This document shows positions 1 to 6,507 of a DNA stretch of 8,752 nt, piece by piece. The stretch lies in contig CAMXZR010000070.1 in the NCBI GenBank assembly GCA_947253595.1, forward strand, positions 1 to 8,752. The letters run 5' to 3'. A model generated the notes under the pieces. That model had not been told where the DNA came from. It saw only the letters and a list, made by a program, of their open reading frames with translations, and ran no database searches. The DNA comes from an uncultured Olsenella sp. (GTDB lineage: Bacteria > Actinomycetota > Coriobacteriia > Coriobacteriales > Atopobiaceae). The position numbers were made by a program, and so were the translations under genes. The first letter of the stretch is position 1, and each line of letters begins with the position of its first letter.

Positions 1-699
1 GTCATCGACCATGTGTCGCTATCCATACCCGAGGGGACGTCCTGTGCCATCGTGGGCCCCAGCGGCAGCGGCAAGACCACTCTCTCGCAGCTCATGGCCC
101 GCTTCTGGGACGTTGGGTCGGGCAGGGTCCTCGTGGGTGGTCAGGACGTCCGCGACTGGGAGGTCGACGCGCTGCTCTCCAACTTCTCCATGGTCTTCCA
201 GGGTGTCTACCTCTTTGACGACACCATCGAGAACAACATCAAGTTCGGCTGTCCCGAGGCCACGCACGAGGAGGTCGTGGAGGCCGCCCGACGCGCCTGC
301 TGCGACGGCTTCATCGAGAGGCTCGCGGAAGGCTACGGGACCCGCATAGGGGAGGGCGGGGCGACCCTGTCGGGCGGCGAGCGCCAGCGCCTGTCCATCG
401 CCCGCGCCATCCTGAAGGACGCCCCCATCGTGGTCCTGGACGAGGCCACGGCAAACGTCGACCCCGAAAACGAGCTCGAGCTCCAGCGCGCCATCGCAGA
501 GCTGAAGAGGGGAAAGACCGTCATCCTGATCGCGCACCGACTCAAGACCGTGCGCGACGCCGACCAGATCGTGGTCCTCGACGCCGGACGCGTGGTGCAG
601 CGGGGCACGCACGAGAGCCTTATGCGGGAGGAGGGCATATACCGCGACTTCGTCGACATGCGCGAGCGCACCATCGGATGGAAGATAGCTCAGGGCTAG
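1..699 (+). CDS. ABC exporter, C-terminal ATP-binding domain (5'-truncated)
   Basis: The reading frame is open from base 1, so the start lies upstream. The visible 232 residues are a complete ABC nucleotide-binding domain apart from its first strand. They show Walker A GPSGSGKTT (19-27), Q-loop VFQ (Q67), signature LSGGERQR (123-130), Walker B IVVLDEA (143-149), D-loop NVDP (152-155) and switch histidine H179. The stretch FSMVFQGVYLFDDTIENNI (62-80) and the LSGGERQR form are typical of exporter-type half-transporters, where a six-helix membrane domain is fused N-terminally to the ATPase. The protein would act at the cytoplasmic membrane as a dimer, often with a neighbouring half-transporter. 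The substrate cannot be told from this part. IrtA/IrtB- or YbtP/Q-like siderophore-type exporters are one possibility by resemblance only. No convincing terminator follows. The fold assignment is secure; the specific function is unknown. Confidence 0.93.
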   Translation, partial: VIDHVSLSIPEGTSCAIVGPSGSGKTTLSQLMARFWDVGSGRVLVGGQDVRDWEVDALLSNFSMVFQGVYLFDDTIENNIKFGCPEATHEEVVEAARRACCDGFIERLAEGYGTRIGEGGATLSGGERQRLSIARAILKDAPIVVLDEATANVDPENELELQRAIAELKRGKTVILIAHRLKTVRDADQIVVLDAGRVVQRGTHESLMREEGIYRDFVDMRERTIGWKIAQG

Positions 700-757
700 G
701 CGTGTCGGGCGTTGTGGTGAGTTTATGCCCCGGAGGGGCGAGGGCCCCAAGACGTTC

Positions 758-786
758 TTGCCCCCCTGCAAGGCATGGCATATAAT
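758..786 (+). promoter_or_regulatory. Putative sigma-70-type promoter of rplS
   Basis: A perfect -10 hexamer TATAAT (781-786) lies 17 nt downstream of TTGCCC (758-763), which matches the -35 consensus TTGACA at four of six positions. Transcription would start near 792-795, giving a 5' leader of about 60 nt before rplS. This argues that the in-frame ATG at 775, which lies upstream of the -10 box, is not the translation start. Confidence 0.75.
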
Positions 787-808
787 CGCACATCGTGTGT
801 AAAGCTAT

Positions 809-849
809 GTGCCGCCGCCAAGGCCACGGCACCTCTAGAGACGAGGAAG
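809..849 (+). promoter_or_regulatory. rplS leader: stem-loop plus Shine-Dalgarno
   Basis: GTGCCG (809-814) and CGGCAC (827-832) are perfect inverted repeats that form a stem in the predicted mRNA leader. Just downstream, CCTC (832-835) can pair with GAGG (843-846) inside the ribosome binding site GAGGAAG (843-849), and this shares base 832 with the first stem. The palindrome CTCTAGAG (833-840) lies between. Leaders controlling rplS are known in other bacteria, but this one matches no family I can identify. The pairings are visible in the sequence; a regulatory role is inference. Confidence 0.35.
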
Positions 850-852
850 AAC

Positions 853-1194
853 ATGGACTACATCCGCGCAATCGAGCGCCAGCAGATCAGGGAGGACATC
901 CCCCAGGTGCTGGTCGGCGACAACGTCAAGGTGCACTACCGCATCAAGGAGGGCGAGCGCGAGCGCGAGCAGGTCTTCCAGGGCGACGTCATCCGCCTGA
1001 GCGGCGCTGGCGCACGCGAGACCTTCACCGTTCGCAAAATCAGCTTCGGCATCGGCGTCGAGCGCACCTTCCCCCTCCACAGCCCCAAGATCGCCAAGCT
1101 CGAGGTCGTCCGCCACGGCGATGTCCACCGCGCGAAGCTCTACTACCTCCGCGATCGCGTGGGCAAGGCCGCCCGCATTCGCGAGAAGCGCTAG
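853..1194 (+). CDS. rplS: 50S ribosomal protein L19 (bL19)
   Basis: This 113-residue protein has the usual bL19 length. bL19 is a large-subunit protein at the 30S-50S interface. Family blocks are clear: GDNVKVHYRIKEGERERE (22-39) with VFQG (41-44), FTVRKISFGIGVERTFPLHS (58-77), and the basic C-terminal AKLYYLRDRVGKAARI (94-109). The ATG at 853 is chosen because it follows GAGGAAG (843-849) and gives the canonical N-terminus MDYIRAIE. An in-frame ATG at 775 would add 26 unrelated residues and lies upstream of the predicted -10 box. The gene has its own promoter and terminator, so it probably forms a single-gene transcript, with possible readthrough into rnhB. Codon use is strongly biased (CGC for Arg, AAG for Lys), as expected for a highly expressed gene. 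Confidence 0.97.
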   Translation: MDYIRAIERQQIREDIPQVLVGDNVKVHYRIKEGEREREQVFQGDVIRLSGAGARETFTVRKISFGIGVERTFPLHSPKIAKLEVVRHGDVHRAKLYYLRDRVGKAARIREKR

Positions 1195-1216
1195 TCCTTT
1201 CGGATTTTGCCTCTTC

Positions 1217-1250
1217 GGGCCGTTCCGTTTTCGGGGCGGCCCTTTTTCTT
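1217..1250 (+). terminator. Intrinsic terminator after rplS
   Basis: GGGCCGTTCCG (1217-1227) pairs with CGGGGCGGCCC (1232-1242) over 11 bp, two of them G·U, around a TTTT loop (1228-1231). The run TTTTTCTT (1243-1250) follows directly. It sits 22 nt after the rplS stop and ends only 5 nt before the rnhB Shine-Dalgarno sequence, so it may also limit transcription of the downstream operon. Confidence 0.93.
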
Positions 1251-1267
1251 GGACCAAGGAGACGACC

Positions 1268-2056
1268 ATGTCAGCCGCAAGCCACGCAGCGAGCGCACGA
1301 GAGGTCGCGGCGCTCCTGAACGACGCCGACCCCACCCAGCTGGACGACCTCGTCGCGCGCTACGTCGAGGACCCGCGCAAGCAGGTGCAGCGTGCGGTCG
1401 CATCGGCCATGCGACGTCGGGACGCGGCCCTCCGCGAGGGCGAGCGCGTGGCGGGGATGTACCGCCTCCAGCGCGAGCTCGGCGGCGACGGGATGGTCCT
1501 GGGCATCGACGAGGTGGGAAGAGGCTCGCTTGCAGGCCCCCTCACGGTGGCTGCCGTCGCCCTGCCGACAGACACCATGATCATGGGCATTAACGACTCG
1601 AAGCAGCTCTCGCCCGCGCGCAGGGAGGCCCTGGCCGTGCAGATCGCCGACGTGGCCCTGGCCATAGGCATCGCCCACGTGGAGCCTGCCTCAATCGACG
1701 CCGTGGGGATGTCGGTCGCGCTGCGCATGGCCATGGCACAGGCAATAGAGGACAGCGGGGTCGATGCCGACTGCGTCCTCATCGATGGAAACCCCGTCCA
1801 CGTGCACCCAAGGGAGAAGACCCTCGTCAAGGGAGACTCCCGCGTCGCCTGCATCGCGGCGGCATCCATCGTCGCCAAGGTGACCCGAGACAGCCTCATG
1901 GTCGCCTATGACCGAGTGTACCCCGGCTATCACCTTGCCCAGTGCAAGGGCTATGGGTCCGCAGAGCACGTCGCGGCCATCAGGGAGAGGGGCCTCACGC
2001 CGCTCCATCGCGTCTCGTTCTGTGGAAACTTCCTGGAGACGCCTCCTCTCTTCTAG
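1268..2056 (+). CDS. rnhB: Ribonuclease HII
   Basis: RNase HII is a cytoplasmic metal-dependent endonuclease. It cleaves the RNA strand of RNA-DNA hybrids and nicks at single ribonucleotides embedded in DNA, starting ribonucleotide excision repair. All expected motifs are present in the 262-residue product: GIDEVGRGSLAGP (79-91) with catalytic D81 and E82, NDSKQLS (109-115), LIDG (171-174) with D173, KGD (188-190) and SIVAKVTRD (200-208) with D208. The first ~75 residues form a helical extension before the catalytic core, similar in size to that of the Bacillus subtilis enzyme and absent from the shorter E. coli form. The ATG at 1268 follows AAGGAG (1256-1261) at 6 nt. It is the first gene of the run ending at xerC, yet it lies directly after a strong terminator with no obvious promoter of its own. 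Confidence 0.97.
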   Translation: MSAASHAASAREVAALLNDADPTQLDDLVARYVEDPRKQVQRAVASAMRRRDAALREGERVAGMYRLQRELGGDGMVLGIDEVGRGSLAGPLTVAAVALPTDTMIMGINDSKQLSPARREALAVQIADVALAIGIAHVEPASIDAVGMSVALRMAMAQAIEDSGVDADCVLIDGNPVHVHPREKTLVKGDSRVACIAAASIVAKVTRDSLMVAYDRVYPGYHLAQCKGYGSAEHVAAIRERGLTPLHRVSFCGNFLETPPLF

Positions 2057-2151
2057 GGCGTCGCCCTCCCGGTCGACGGCTTCCTGCCACCCGTCCCCCT
2101 TCCCCATGAGCGGCGTGGCCACAGCCAACACCGTTAACTTGCCTATGTGGC

Positions 2152-2174
2152 CTGCAGCTGCCTGCCAGCTGCGG
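2152..2174. repeat. Inverted repeat in the rnhB-yraN gap
   Basis: GCAGCTG (2154-2160) and CAGCTGC (2166-2172) are perfect inverted repeats around a 5-nt spacer, extended outward by a T·G and a C-G pair. There is no T-run, so it is not an intrinsic terminator. It could be an RNA hairpin or a protein-binding palindrome in the 184-nt gap between rnhB and yraN. I see no other clear signal in that gap apart from the yraN ribosome binding site. Confidence 0.4.
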
Positions 2175-2240
2175 ACGAGTCTCCTGCAAGCTCTCTCGGG
2201 GATGCTGTCCCTCCCATTGGACGAGCGGAGGGAGACGCAC

Positions 2241-2732
2241 ATGAACGAGCAGAGGGGCTTCAGGCAGGTCTTTGGGGCGGGGGTGCCGGATGGGGAGATC
2301 CCGCTGGACGGGGAGCTCTGCGACGGCCTCGGCGACGACGGCATCTGCCTCGACGAAGAGATCGACCCGCACGAGCTGGGCGCGCTGGGGGAGCGGCTGG
2401 CGGCGGCCTACCTGCAGAGGCGCGGCTTCGAGCTCCTCGAGGTGAACTACCGCTGTCGTTACGGCGAGGCGGACCTCATCGCGCAGATCGACGACGAGAC
2501 GGTGCTCGTCGAGGTCAAGACGAGGCAGGTCTCCCGGGGCATGGAGGAGGGCATCCCCGAGCTCGCGTTGGACCATCAGAAGCGACAGCGCTATCGCAAC
2601 ATCGCGCTCTGCTACATGCTCCAGAACCCCGAGGTCCGCTACATACGCTTCGACGTGATCGCCATAAACGTGACGGGCGAGCGCTGCGCCCACCTGAGGC
2701 ACCTCGTGGCCGCGTACGCTTGGGACGAATGA
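2241..2732 (+). CDS. yraN: YraN / UPF0102 family protein with N-terminal extension
   Basis: The core of this 163-residue protein matches the UPF0102 (YraN) family, which has a restriction-endonuclease-like fold and no firmly established function. Visible family signatures are GALGERLAAAYLQRRGFELL (47-66), N69-Y-R, GEADLI (75-80), VEVKTR (90-95) and RFDVI (136-140). D78, E91 and K93 are laid out like a PD-(D/E)xK nuclease site. Family members usually have about 115-125 residues. Here about 46 extra residues precede the core, rich in Asp/Glu and Gly (14-44). The start at 2241 is supported by GGAGGGAG (2227-2234) at 6 nt. In-frame ATGs at 2106, 2145 and 2202 would lengthen it further but lack such a site. 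The stop overlaps the comM start, implying coupled translation. A role in recombination or repair is suggested only by the neighbours comM and dprA. Confidence 0.9.
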   Translation: MNEQRGFRQVFGAGVPDGEIPLDGELCDGLGDDGICLDEEIDPHELGALGERLAAAYLQRRGFELLEVNYRCRYGEADLIAQIDDETVLVEVKTRQVSRGMEEGIPELALDHQKRQRYRNIALCYMLQNPEVRYIRFDVIAINVTGERCAHLRHLVAAYAWDE

Positions 2733-4228
2733 TGGCGGGGGACTCGCTCAGGGTGCGTAGCGCATGCGTCCGCGGCATAGAGGCCCGGCCCGTCACGGTG
2801 GAGGTCTCGCTCTCGGGCGGCATACCGGGGTTCACGATGGTGGGGATGCCCGACTCGGCCGTGCTCGACTCCCGCTCCAGGGTCCGCTGCGCGATCAGGG
2901 CCTGCGACTACAGCATGCCGCGGCTCCACATCACCGTGAACCTGGCGCCGGGAGAGATGAGGAAGACCGGCACGGGCCTCGACCTGCCCATTGCGGTGGC
3001 GATCCTCGCCGCGACGAGGCAGATTCCCAGCGAGGGGCTGGAGCGCTGCCTCCTCGTGGGGGAGCTGGGGCTGGACGGCTGCGTCCGGCCGGTGAGGGGC
3101 CTCGCGGCCTATCAGGACCTTGCCCGGGGGCTCGGGCTCGAGCTCGTTTTCTCGTCCCTCGGCCCGGAGCCCGCGGACCTCAAGGCGGGGATGAGGGGGG
3201 TCCGGACGCTGGGCGAGCTGAGGTCGGGCGTGTCGCGCCTCTCCTGCGCCACCCTCCCCCCGCCTCCGTCGGATGGTGGCGGATCGACTCCGTTCGGCCC
3301 GGACTTCGCGGACGTCTACGACCAGGAAGAGGCGAAGCGGGCGATCGTGGTGTCCGCTGCGGGAGGTCACGGCATGCTCATGGTGGGACCTCCCGGGGCG
3401 GGAAAGTCCATGCTGGCCCGACGCGTCCCGGGCATCCTGCCCCGGCTCACGGCGCAGGAGCGAAAGGAATCCCTCCTCCTCACCTCCGTAGCCGGACAGG
3501 ACGTCGAGGGCATCTGCAGGGGAGAGAGGCCCTTCCGCGCGCCGCACCACTCGATCTCGCTCGCGGGCCTCGTGGGCGGCGGGAGGCCGGTCGTTCCGGG
3601 AGAGATCTCGCTCGCTCACCACGGGGTCCTCTTCCTGGACGAGCTCCCGGAGTTCGCCTCCAACGTCCTGCAGTCGCTCCGCCAGCCCATGGAGGAGGGG
3701 GTCGTGAGGCTCGTGAGGGTGGACGGGGTCTACAGCTTCCCCTGCGACTTCCTGCTCATGGCGGCGGCTAACCCCTGTCCCTGCGGTCACCTGGGCGACC
3801 CGGGCCACGTCTGCAGCTGCCCGCCAGGAATGGTCGAGCGCTACCAGTCAAAGATGGGAGGCCCCCTCATGGACAGGATCGACCTCCACGTGGACGTGAG
3901 GCGTCCCGAGTCGCAGAAGCTTATTCGCTGCGACGAGGGCCTGAGCAGCGAGCGTATGAGGGCGCAGGTCCTGCGCGCCCGCGCGTTCAGGGCGGAGCGG
4001 CAGGAGCGCCGTCCCGCCGGAGGCGGGGCATCGCTCATGGACGAGCTCTCGTTCGAGCCCCGCGCGCAGGCCGCGCTCGAGGGCATCGCCTCCCGCCTCG
4101 GACTGGGAGGAAGGTCCATCGTCAAGCTCGCGCACGTCTCGAGGACCATAGCCGACCTCGCCGAGCGCCCCTCGGTCTCCCGGGAGGACGTCCTCGAGGC
4201 GAGCGCCTATCGCTGCCACCTCGGATGA
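2729..4228 (+). CDS. comM: YifB/ComM family AAA+ ATPase (Mg-chelatase-like)
   Basis: This is a 499-residue member of the YifB/ComM family. ComM is a hexameric branch-migration helicase that helps incoming DNA integrate during natural transformation; the family is also widespread in bacteria not known to be competent. Domain order is a Lon-protease-like N-terminal domain (about 8-170, with GIPGFTMVGMPDSAV at 31-45 and NLAPGEMRKTGTGLDLPIAV at 71-90), an AAA+ module with Walker A GPPGAGKS (220-227) and Walker B VLFLDE (300-305), then a C-terminal domain. Four cysteines in NPCPCGHLGDPGHVCSC (C350, C352, C362, C364) make a likely zinc site, and R383 in LMDRIDL is the probable arginine finger. The N-terminus MMAGDSLRVRSACVRGIEA fits the family. 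ATG 2729 overlaps the yraN stop (ATGA); ATG 2732 is equally possible. The length is normal and the gene appears intact. Confidence 0.95.
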   Translation: MMAGDSLRVRSACVRGIEARPVTVEVSLSGGIPGFTMVGMPDSAVLDSRSRVRCAIRACDYSMPRLHITVNLAPGEMRKTGTGLDLPIAVAILAATRQIPSEGLERCLLVGELGLDGCVRPVRGLAAYQDLARGLGLELVFSSLGPEPADLKAGMRGVRTLGELRSGVSRLSCATLPPPPSDGGGSTPFGPDFADVYDQEEAKRAIVVSAAGGHGMLMVGPPGAGKSMLARRVPGILPRLTAQERKESLLLTSVAGQDVEGICRGERPFRAPHHSISLAGLVGGGRPVVPGEISLAHHGVLFLDELPEFASNVLQSLRQPMEEGVVRLVRVDGVYSFPCDFLLMAAANPCPCGHLGDPGHVCSCPPGMVERYQSKMGGPLMDRIDLHVDVRRPESQKLIRCDEGLSSERMRAQVLRARAFRAERQERRPAGGGASLMDELSFEPRAQAALEGIASRLGLGGRSIVKLAHVSRTIADLAERPSVSREDVLEASAYRCHLG

Positions 4229-4229
4229 A

Positions 4230-4235
4230 GGGAGG
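4230..4235 (+). promoter_or_regulatory. Shine-Dalgarno deciding the dprA start
   Basis: GGGAGG lies 4 nt before the ATG at 4240 and after the in-frame ATG at 4225. The latter overlaps the comM stop (ATGA) and has no such site upstream. This favours 4240, although translational coupling at 4225 cannot be excluded. The difference is five residues. Confidence 0.55.
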
Positions 4236-4239
4236 AAGC

Positions 4240-5133
4240 ATGGAGGACCGCTGGGAACTCGCAGCGGGGGAGTCGGGCTACCCCGCCTCTCTCCTCGACC
4301 TGCCCGAACCACCAGAGAGGCTCTATGGACTGGGAGACGCCGACGTGCTGGCCAGACCCAGCCTGTCGGTGATAGGAGCGCGCCGCGCCACCCCCTACGG
4401 CATCGCCGCAGCACGGCTGGCCGCGCGCGTCGCGGCGCAGAGCGACGTGGTGGTGGTATCGGGTGGCGCAATGGGCTGTGACGCGGCGGCGGCGCGCGCC
4501 GCCCTCGATGCGGGCGGGCCGACGGTCGTCGTCTCGGGCTGCGGCGCGGACCTCGTGTACCCCAGCAGCTCCTCCGACGTGTTCGAGCGCGCACTGCGGG
4601 AGGGCGGGGCCGTGGTCTCGCTTGAGCCCTGGGGGTCTCCGCCCCGTCGCTACGCGTTCCCCAAGAGGAACCGCGTCATCGCGGGGCTGTCGCGCTGCGT
4701 CTTCATCGCCGAGGCGGGGGAGAGGTCGGGAACGCTCGGCACGGCGTTGGCGGCCGACCAAATCGGGAGGGGGCTCTATGCCGTGCCGGGGAGCATCTTC
4801 TCGCCCGAGTCTGCCGGGGCGAACCGGCTCATCTCCGAGGGGGCGAGCGTCATCTGCTCCGAGCGTGACCTCGAGCTGAGGATATCCATGGACTACGGGG
4901 CGCTCAGGCTCGTGGGGGAGGACTCCCCGCAGGTCGAGGGCAGACTCCTCTCCGCCCTGGTGGGGGAGCCTCTGCGCGCGGACGACCTCGCCCGGCACCT
5001 CGGGGAGCCGGTGACGGGGGTGCTCTGCTCCCTTGCCGACTACGAGTCGCGCGGGATCGTGGAGCGCCTGAGGGACGGCCGCTACAGCCTCTCGTCCGAC
5101 GCATACCTCACGCGGGCTAGAATGGACGGATAA
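4240..5133 (+). CDS. dprA: DNA-processing protein DprA
   Basis: DprA binds single-stranded DNA in the cytoplasm and loads RecA onto it during transformation. The 297-residue product contains the DprA Rossmann domain: VIGARRATPYG (44-54), VVVSGGAMGCD (71-81), GCGADLVYP (100-108), FPKRNRVIAGLS (140-151), EAGERSGTLGTA (158-169) and YAVPGSIFSPES (180-191). A winged-helix-like C-terminal segment follows (about 230-285). Only about 40 residues precede the Rossmann domain, so the N-terminal SAM domain seen in many DprA proteins seems absent or rudimentary. Oddly, the usual SGLA(R/K)GID..AH block reads SGGAMGCDAAAARAAL: the basic residue is Met, Ile is Cys and His is Ala. The gene sits directly behind comM. 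A start at 4225 would give 302 residues. Confidence 0.93.
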   Translation: MEDRWELAAGESGYPASLLDLPEPPERLYGLGDADVLARPSLSVIGARRATPYGIAAARLAARVAAQSDVVVVSGGAMGCDAAAARAALDAGGPTVVVSGCGADLVYPSSSSDVFERALREGGAVVSLEPWGSPPRRYAFPKRNRVIAGLSRCVFIAEAGERSGTLGTALAADQIGRGLYAVPGSIFSPESAGANRLISEGASVICSERDLELRISMDYGALRLVGEDSPQVEGRLLSALVGEPLRADDLARHLGEPVTGVLCSLADYESRGIVERLRDGRYSLSSDAYLTRARMDG

Positions 5134-5140
5134 GACAGAG

Positions 5141-5158
5141 GCCGGCGCCGGTGCCGGC
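5141..5158. repeat. Triple GCCGGY hexamer, able to form a hairpin
   Basis: Three tandem hexamers GCCGGC, GCCGGT and GCCGGC fill most of the 42-nt gap between dprA and trmFO. The outer copies are inverted repeats of each other (6-bp stem, 6-nt loop), and CCGGCGCCGG (5142-5151) is itself a palindrome. There is no T-run. It ends 2 nt before the trmFO ribosome binding site, so an RNA hairpin here could affect trmFO translation or message stability. Confidence 0.45.
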
Positions 5159-5175
5159 AGGGGGGAGCTGGCACG

Positions 5176-6507
5176 GTGGCTGATCGGGTGACGGTGGTGG
5201 GCGGCGGCCTTGCGGGAAGCGAGTGCGCGCTGCAGCTCGCGCGAAGGGGCGTCGAGGTGACCCTCTGCGAGCAGCGTCCGCTCGCGAGCTCCCCCGCGCA
5301 TCATGGCGACGGCTTCGCCGAGCTCGTGTGCTCGAACTCCCTCAAGTCGCTGCGGCACGACAGCGCCGCCGGTCTCCTCAAGGAGGAGCTCGAATCCATG
5401 GGCTCCGTCCTGCTGCGGCTCGCCCGGCAGGCGCGGGTCCCAGCCGGAGGCGCGCTCGCCGTGGACCGCGAGCGCTTTTCCGCGCTCGTGACGGAGGCAA
5501 TCGAGTCCTCCCCCCTCATAACGGTGAGCAGGGGAGAGGTGCGCGACATACCCGATGGTCCCTCCGTCATCGCCGCGGGCCCCCTCTGCTCCGACGCCCT
5601 CTTCAAGAGGCTCTGCGAGGTCCTGGGTGCCGAGCACCTCTCGTTCTATGACGCGGCCGCCCCAGTGGTGGACGCCGAGTCGCTCGACCGTGACAGGGTC
5701 TTCTCCCAGTCCCGCTACGAGGAGGGGGAGGGGGGCGACTACCTCAACTGCCCCATGGACCGCGAGGAGTACGACGCCTTCTGGGACGAGCTCGTGGCGG
5801 CGAGGCGCGTCGTCTCGCACGACTTCGAGCAGGCCGACCTCTTCAACGCATGCCAGCCCGTGGAGGAGGTCGCCAGGACGGGGCGGGACTCGCTCCGTTT
5901 CGGGGCGCTCAAGCCCGTGGGGCTCACCGACCCCGCCACGGGCAGGAGGCCCTGGGCCGCGGTCCAGCTCAGGGCAGAGAACGCCGAGGGGACCGCCTAC
6001 AACCTCGTCGGCTTTCAGACCAATCTGACCTGGGGCGAGCAGAAGAGGGTGTTTCGCATGATTCCGGGCCTCGAGGAGGCCGAGTTCTTCCGCTACGGAG
6101 TCATGCACCGCAACTCCTTCGTCGACAGCCCCCGGGTGCTGGACGGGAGCTTCGCCATCCCGGGGACCAGCTGCCGGCTCGCGGGGCAGATCACGGGGAC
6201 CGAGGGCTATGCCGAGGCCATCGCCTCGGGGCTCCTCGCCGCCCTCAACTGCTACGCGGACCTCGGGGACCTCGAGCGCGTGAGCCTTCCCCGCAGCGGT
6301 GCCCTGGGCTCGCTCGTGAGCTACGCCACGGACCCCAAGACAAGTCCCTACCAGCCCATGCACGTCAACTTCGGGCTCGTGCCGCCCCTCGGGGGCGGAC
6401 GCATGAAGAAGAGGGAGCGCTACCAGGCGTACGCCGACCGCGCGCGACACGACCTCGACGCCTACCTCGCGACGAGGCCAGAGCTCTTCCCCGAGGGGCT
6501 GTCGTAG
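5176..6507 (+). CDS. trmFO: TrmFO, folate/FAD-dependent tRNA (uracil-54-C5)-methyltransferase
   Basis: TrmFO makes m5U54 in the T-loop of tRNA. It uses methylenetetrahydrofolate as carbon donor and reduced FAD as reductant, unlike the SAM-dependent TrmA of E. coli. The 443-residue length is typical. Visible are the FAD-binding VVGGGLAGSECA (7-18), ELVCSNSLKS (49-58) with C52, GLLKEEL (66-72), DLFNACQPVEEVA (221-233) with C226, YNLVGFQTNLTWGEQKRVF (275-293), MHRNSFVDSP (310-319), AGQITGTEGYAEAIASGL (336-353) and PMHVNFGLVPPL (394-405). C52 and C226 correspond to the two functionally important cysteines described in the Bacillus subtilis enzyme. The start is GTG, preceded by GGGGGAG (5161-5167) at 8 nt and giving the expected N-terminus MADRVTVVGGG. 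The stop overlaps the xerC start by one base. The gene looks intact. Confidence 0.97.
   Translation: MADRVTVVGGGLAGSECALQLARRGVEVTLCEQRPLASSPAHHGDGFAELVCSNSLKSLRHDSAAGLLKEELESMGSVLLRLARQARVPAGGALAVDRERFSALVTEAIESSPLITVSRGEVRDIPDGPSVIAAGPLCSDALFKRLCEVLGAEHLSFYDAAAPVVDAESLDRDRVFSQSRYEEGEGGDYLNCPMDREEYDAFWDELVAARRVVSHDFEQADLFNACQPVEEVARTGRDSLRFGALKPVGLTDPATGRRPWAAVQLRAENAEGTAYNLVGFQTNLTWGEQKRVFRMIPGLEEAEFFRYGVMHRNSFVDSPRVLDGSFAIPGTSCRLAGQITGTEGYAEAIASGLLAALNCYADLGDLERVSLPRSGALGSLVSYATDPKTSPYQPMHVNFGLVPPLGGGRMKKRERYQAYADRARHDLDAYLATRPELFPEGLS
6493..6498 (+). promoter_or_regulatory. Shine-Dalgarno supporting the GTG start of xerC
   Basis: GAGGGG lies 8 nt before GTG 6507, inside the end of trmFO. 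The competing in-frame ATG at 6615 has only AGGAG (6598-6602) at 12 nt, a long spacing. This favours the longer XerC. Confidence 0.5.

Noticed and set aside
727..748. Hairpins GCCCC/GGGGC/GCCCC after the ABC gene as a terminator
   Set aside because: The stems are only 5 bp and there is no following T-run, so it is not a convincing intrinsic terminator.
775..852. Longer rplS start at ATG 775
   Set aside because: It lies upstream of the TATAAT box (781-786), has no Shine-Dalgarno, and adds residues foreign to bL19.
2106..2150. Promoter for yraN around GTTAACTTGCCTATG
   Set aside because: No -35/-10 pair with acceptable spacing can be made from these AT-richer bases.
2147..2728. Upstream in-frame extension of comM beginning at 2147
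   Set aside because: It would overlap yraN almost entirely with low-complexity sequence. The family N-terminus begins at the ATGs at 2729/2732.
2639..3808. 389-codon open frame on the minus strand opposite comM
   Set aside because: It is antisense to a fully conserved AAA+ ATPase, has an Arg/His/Pro-rich composition typical of shadow frames, and has no motif.
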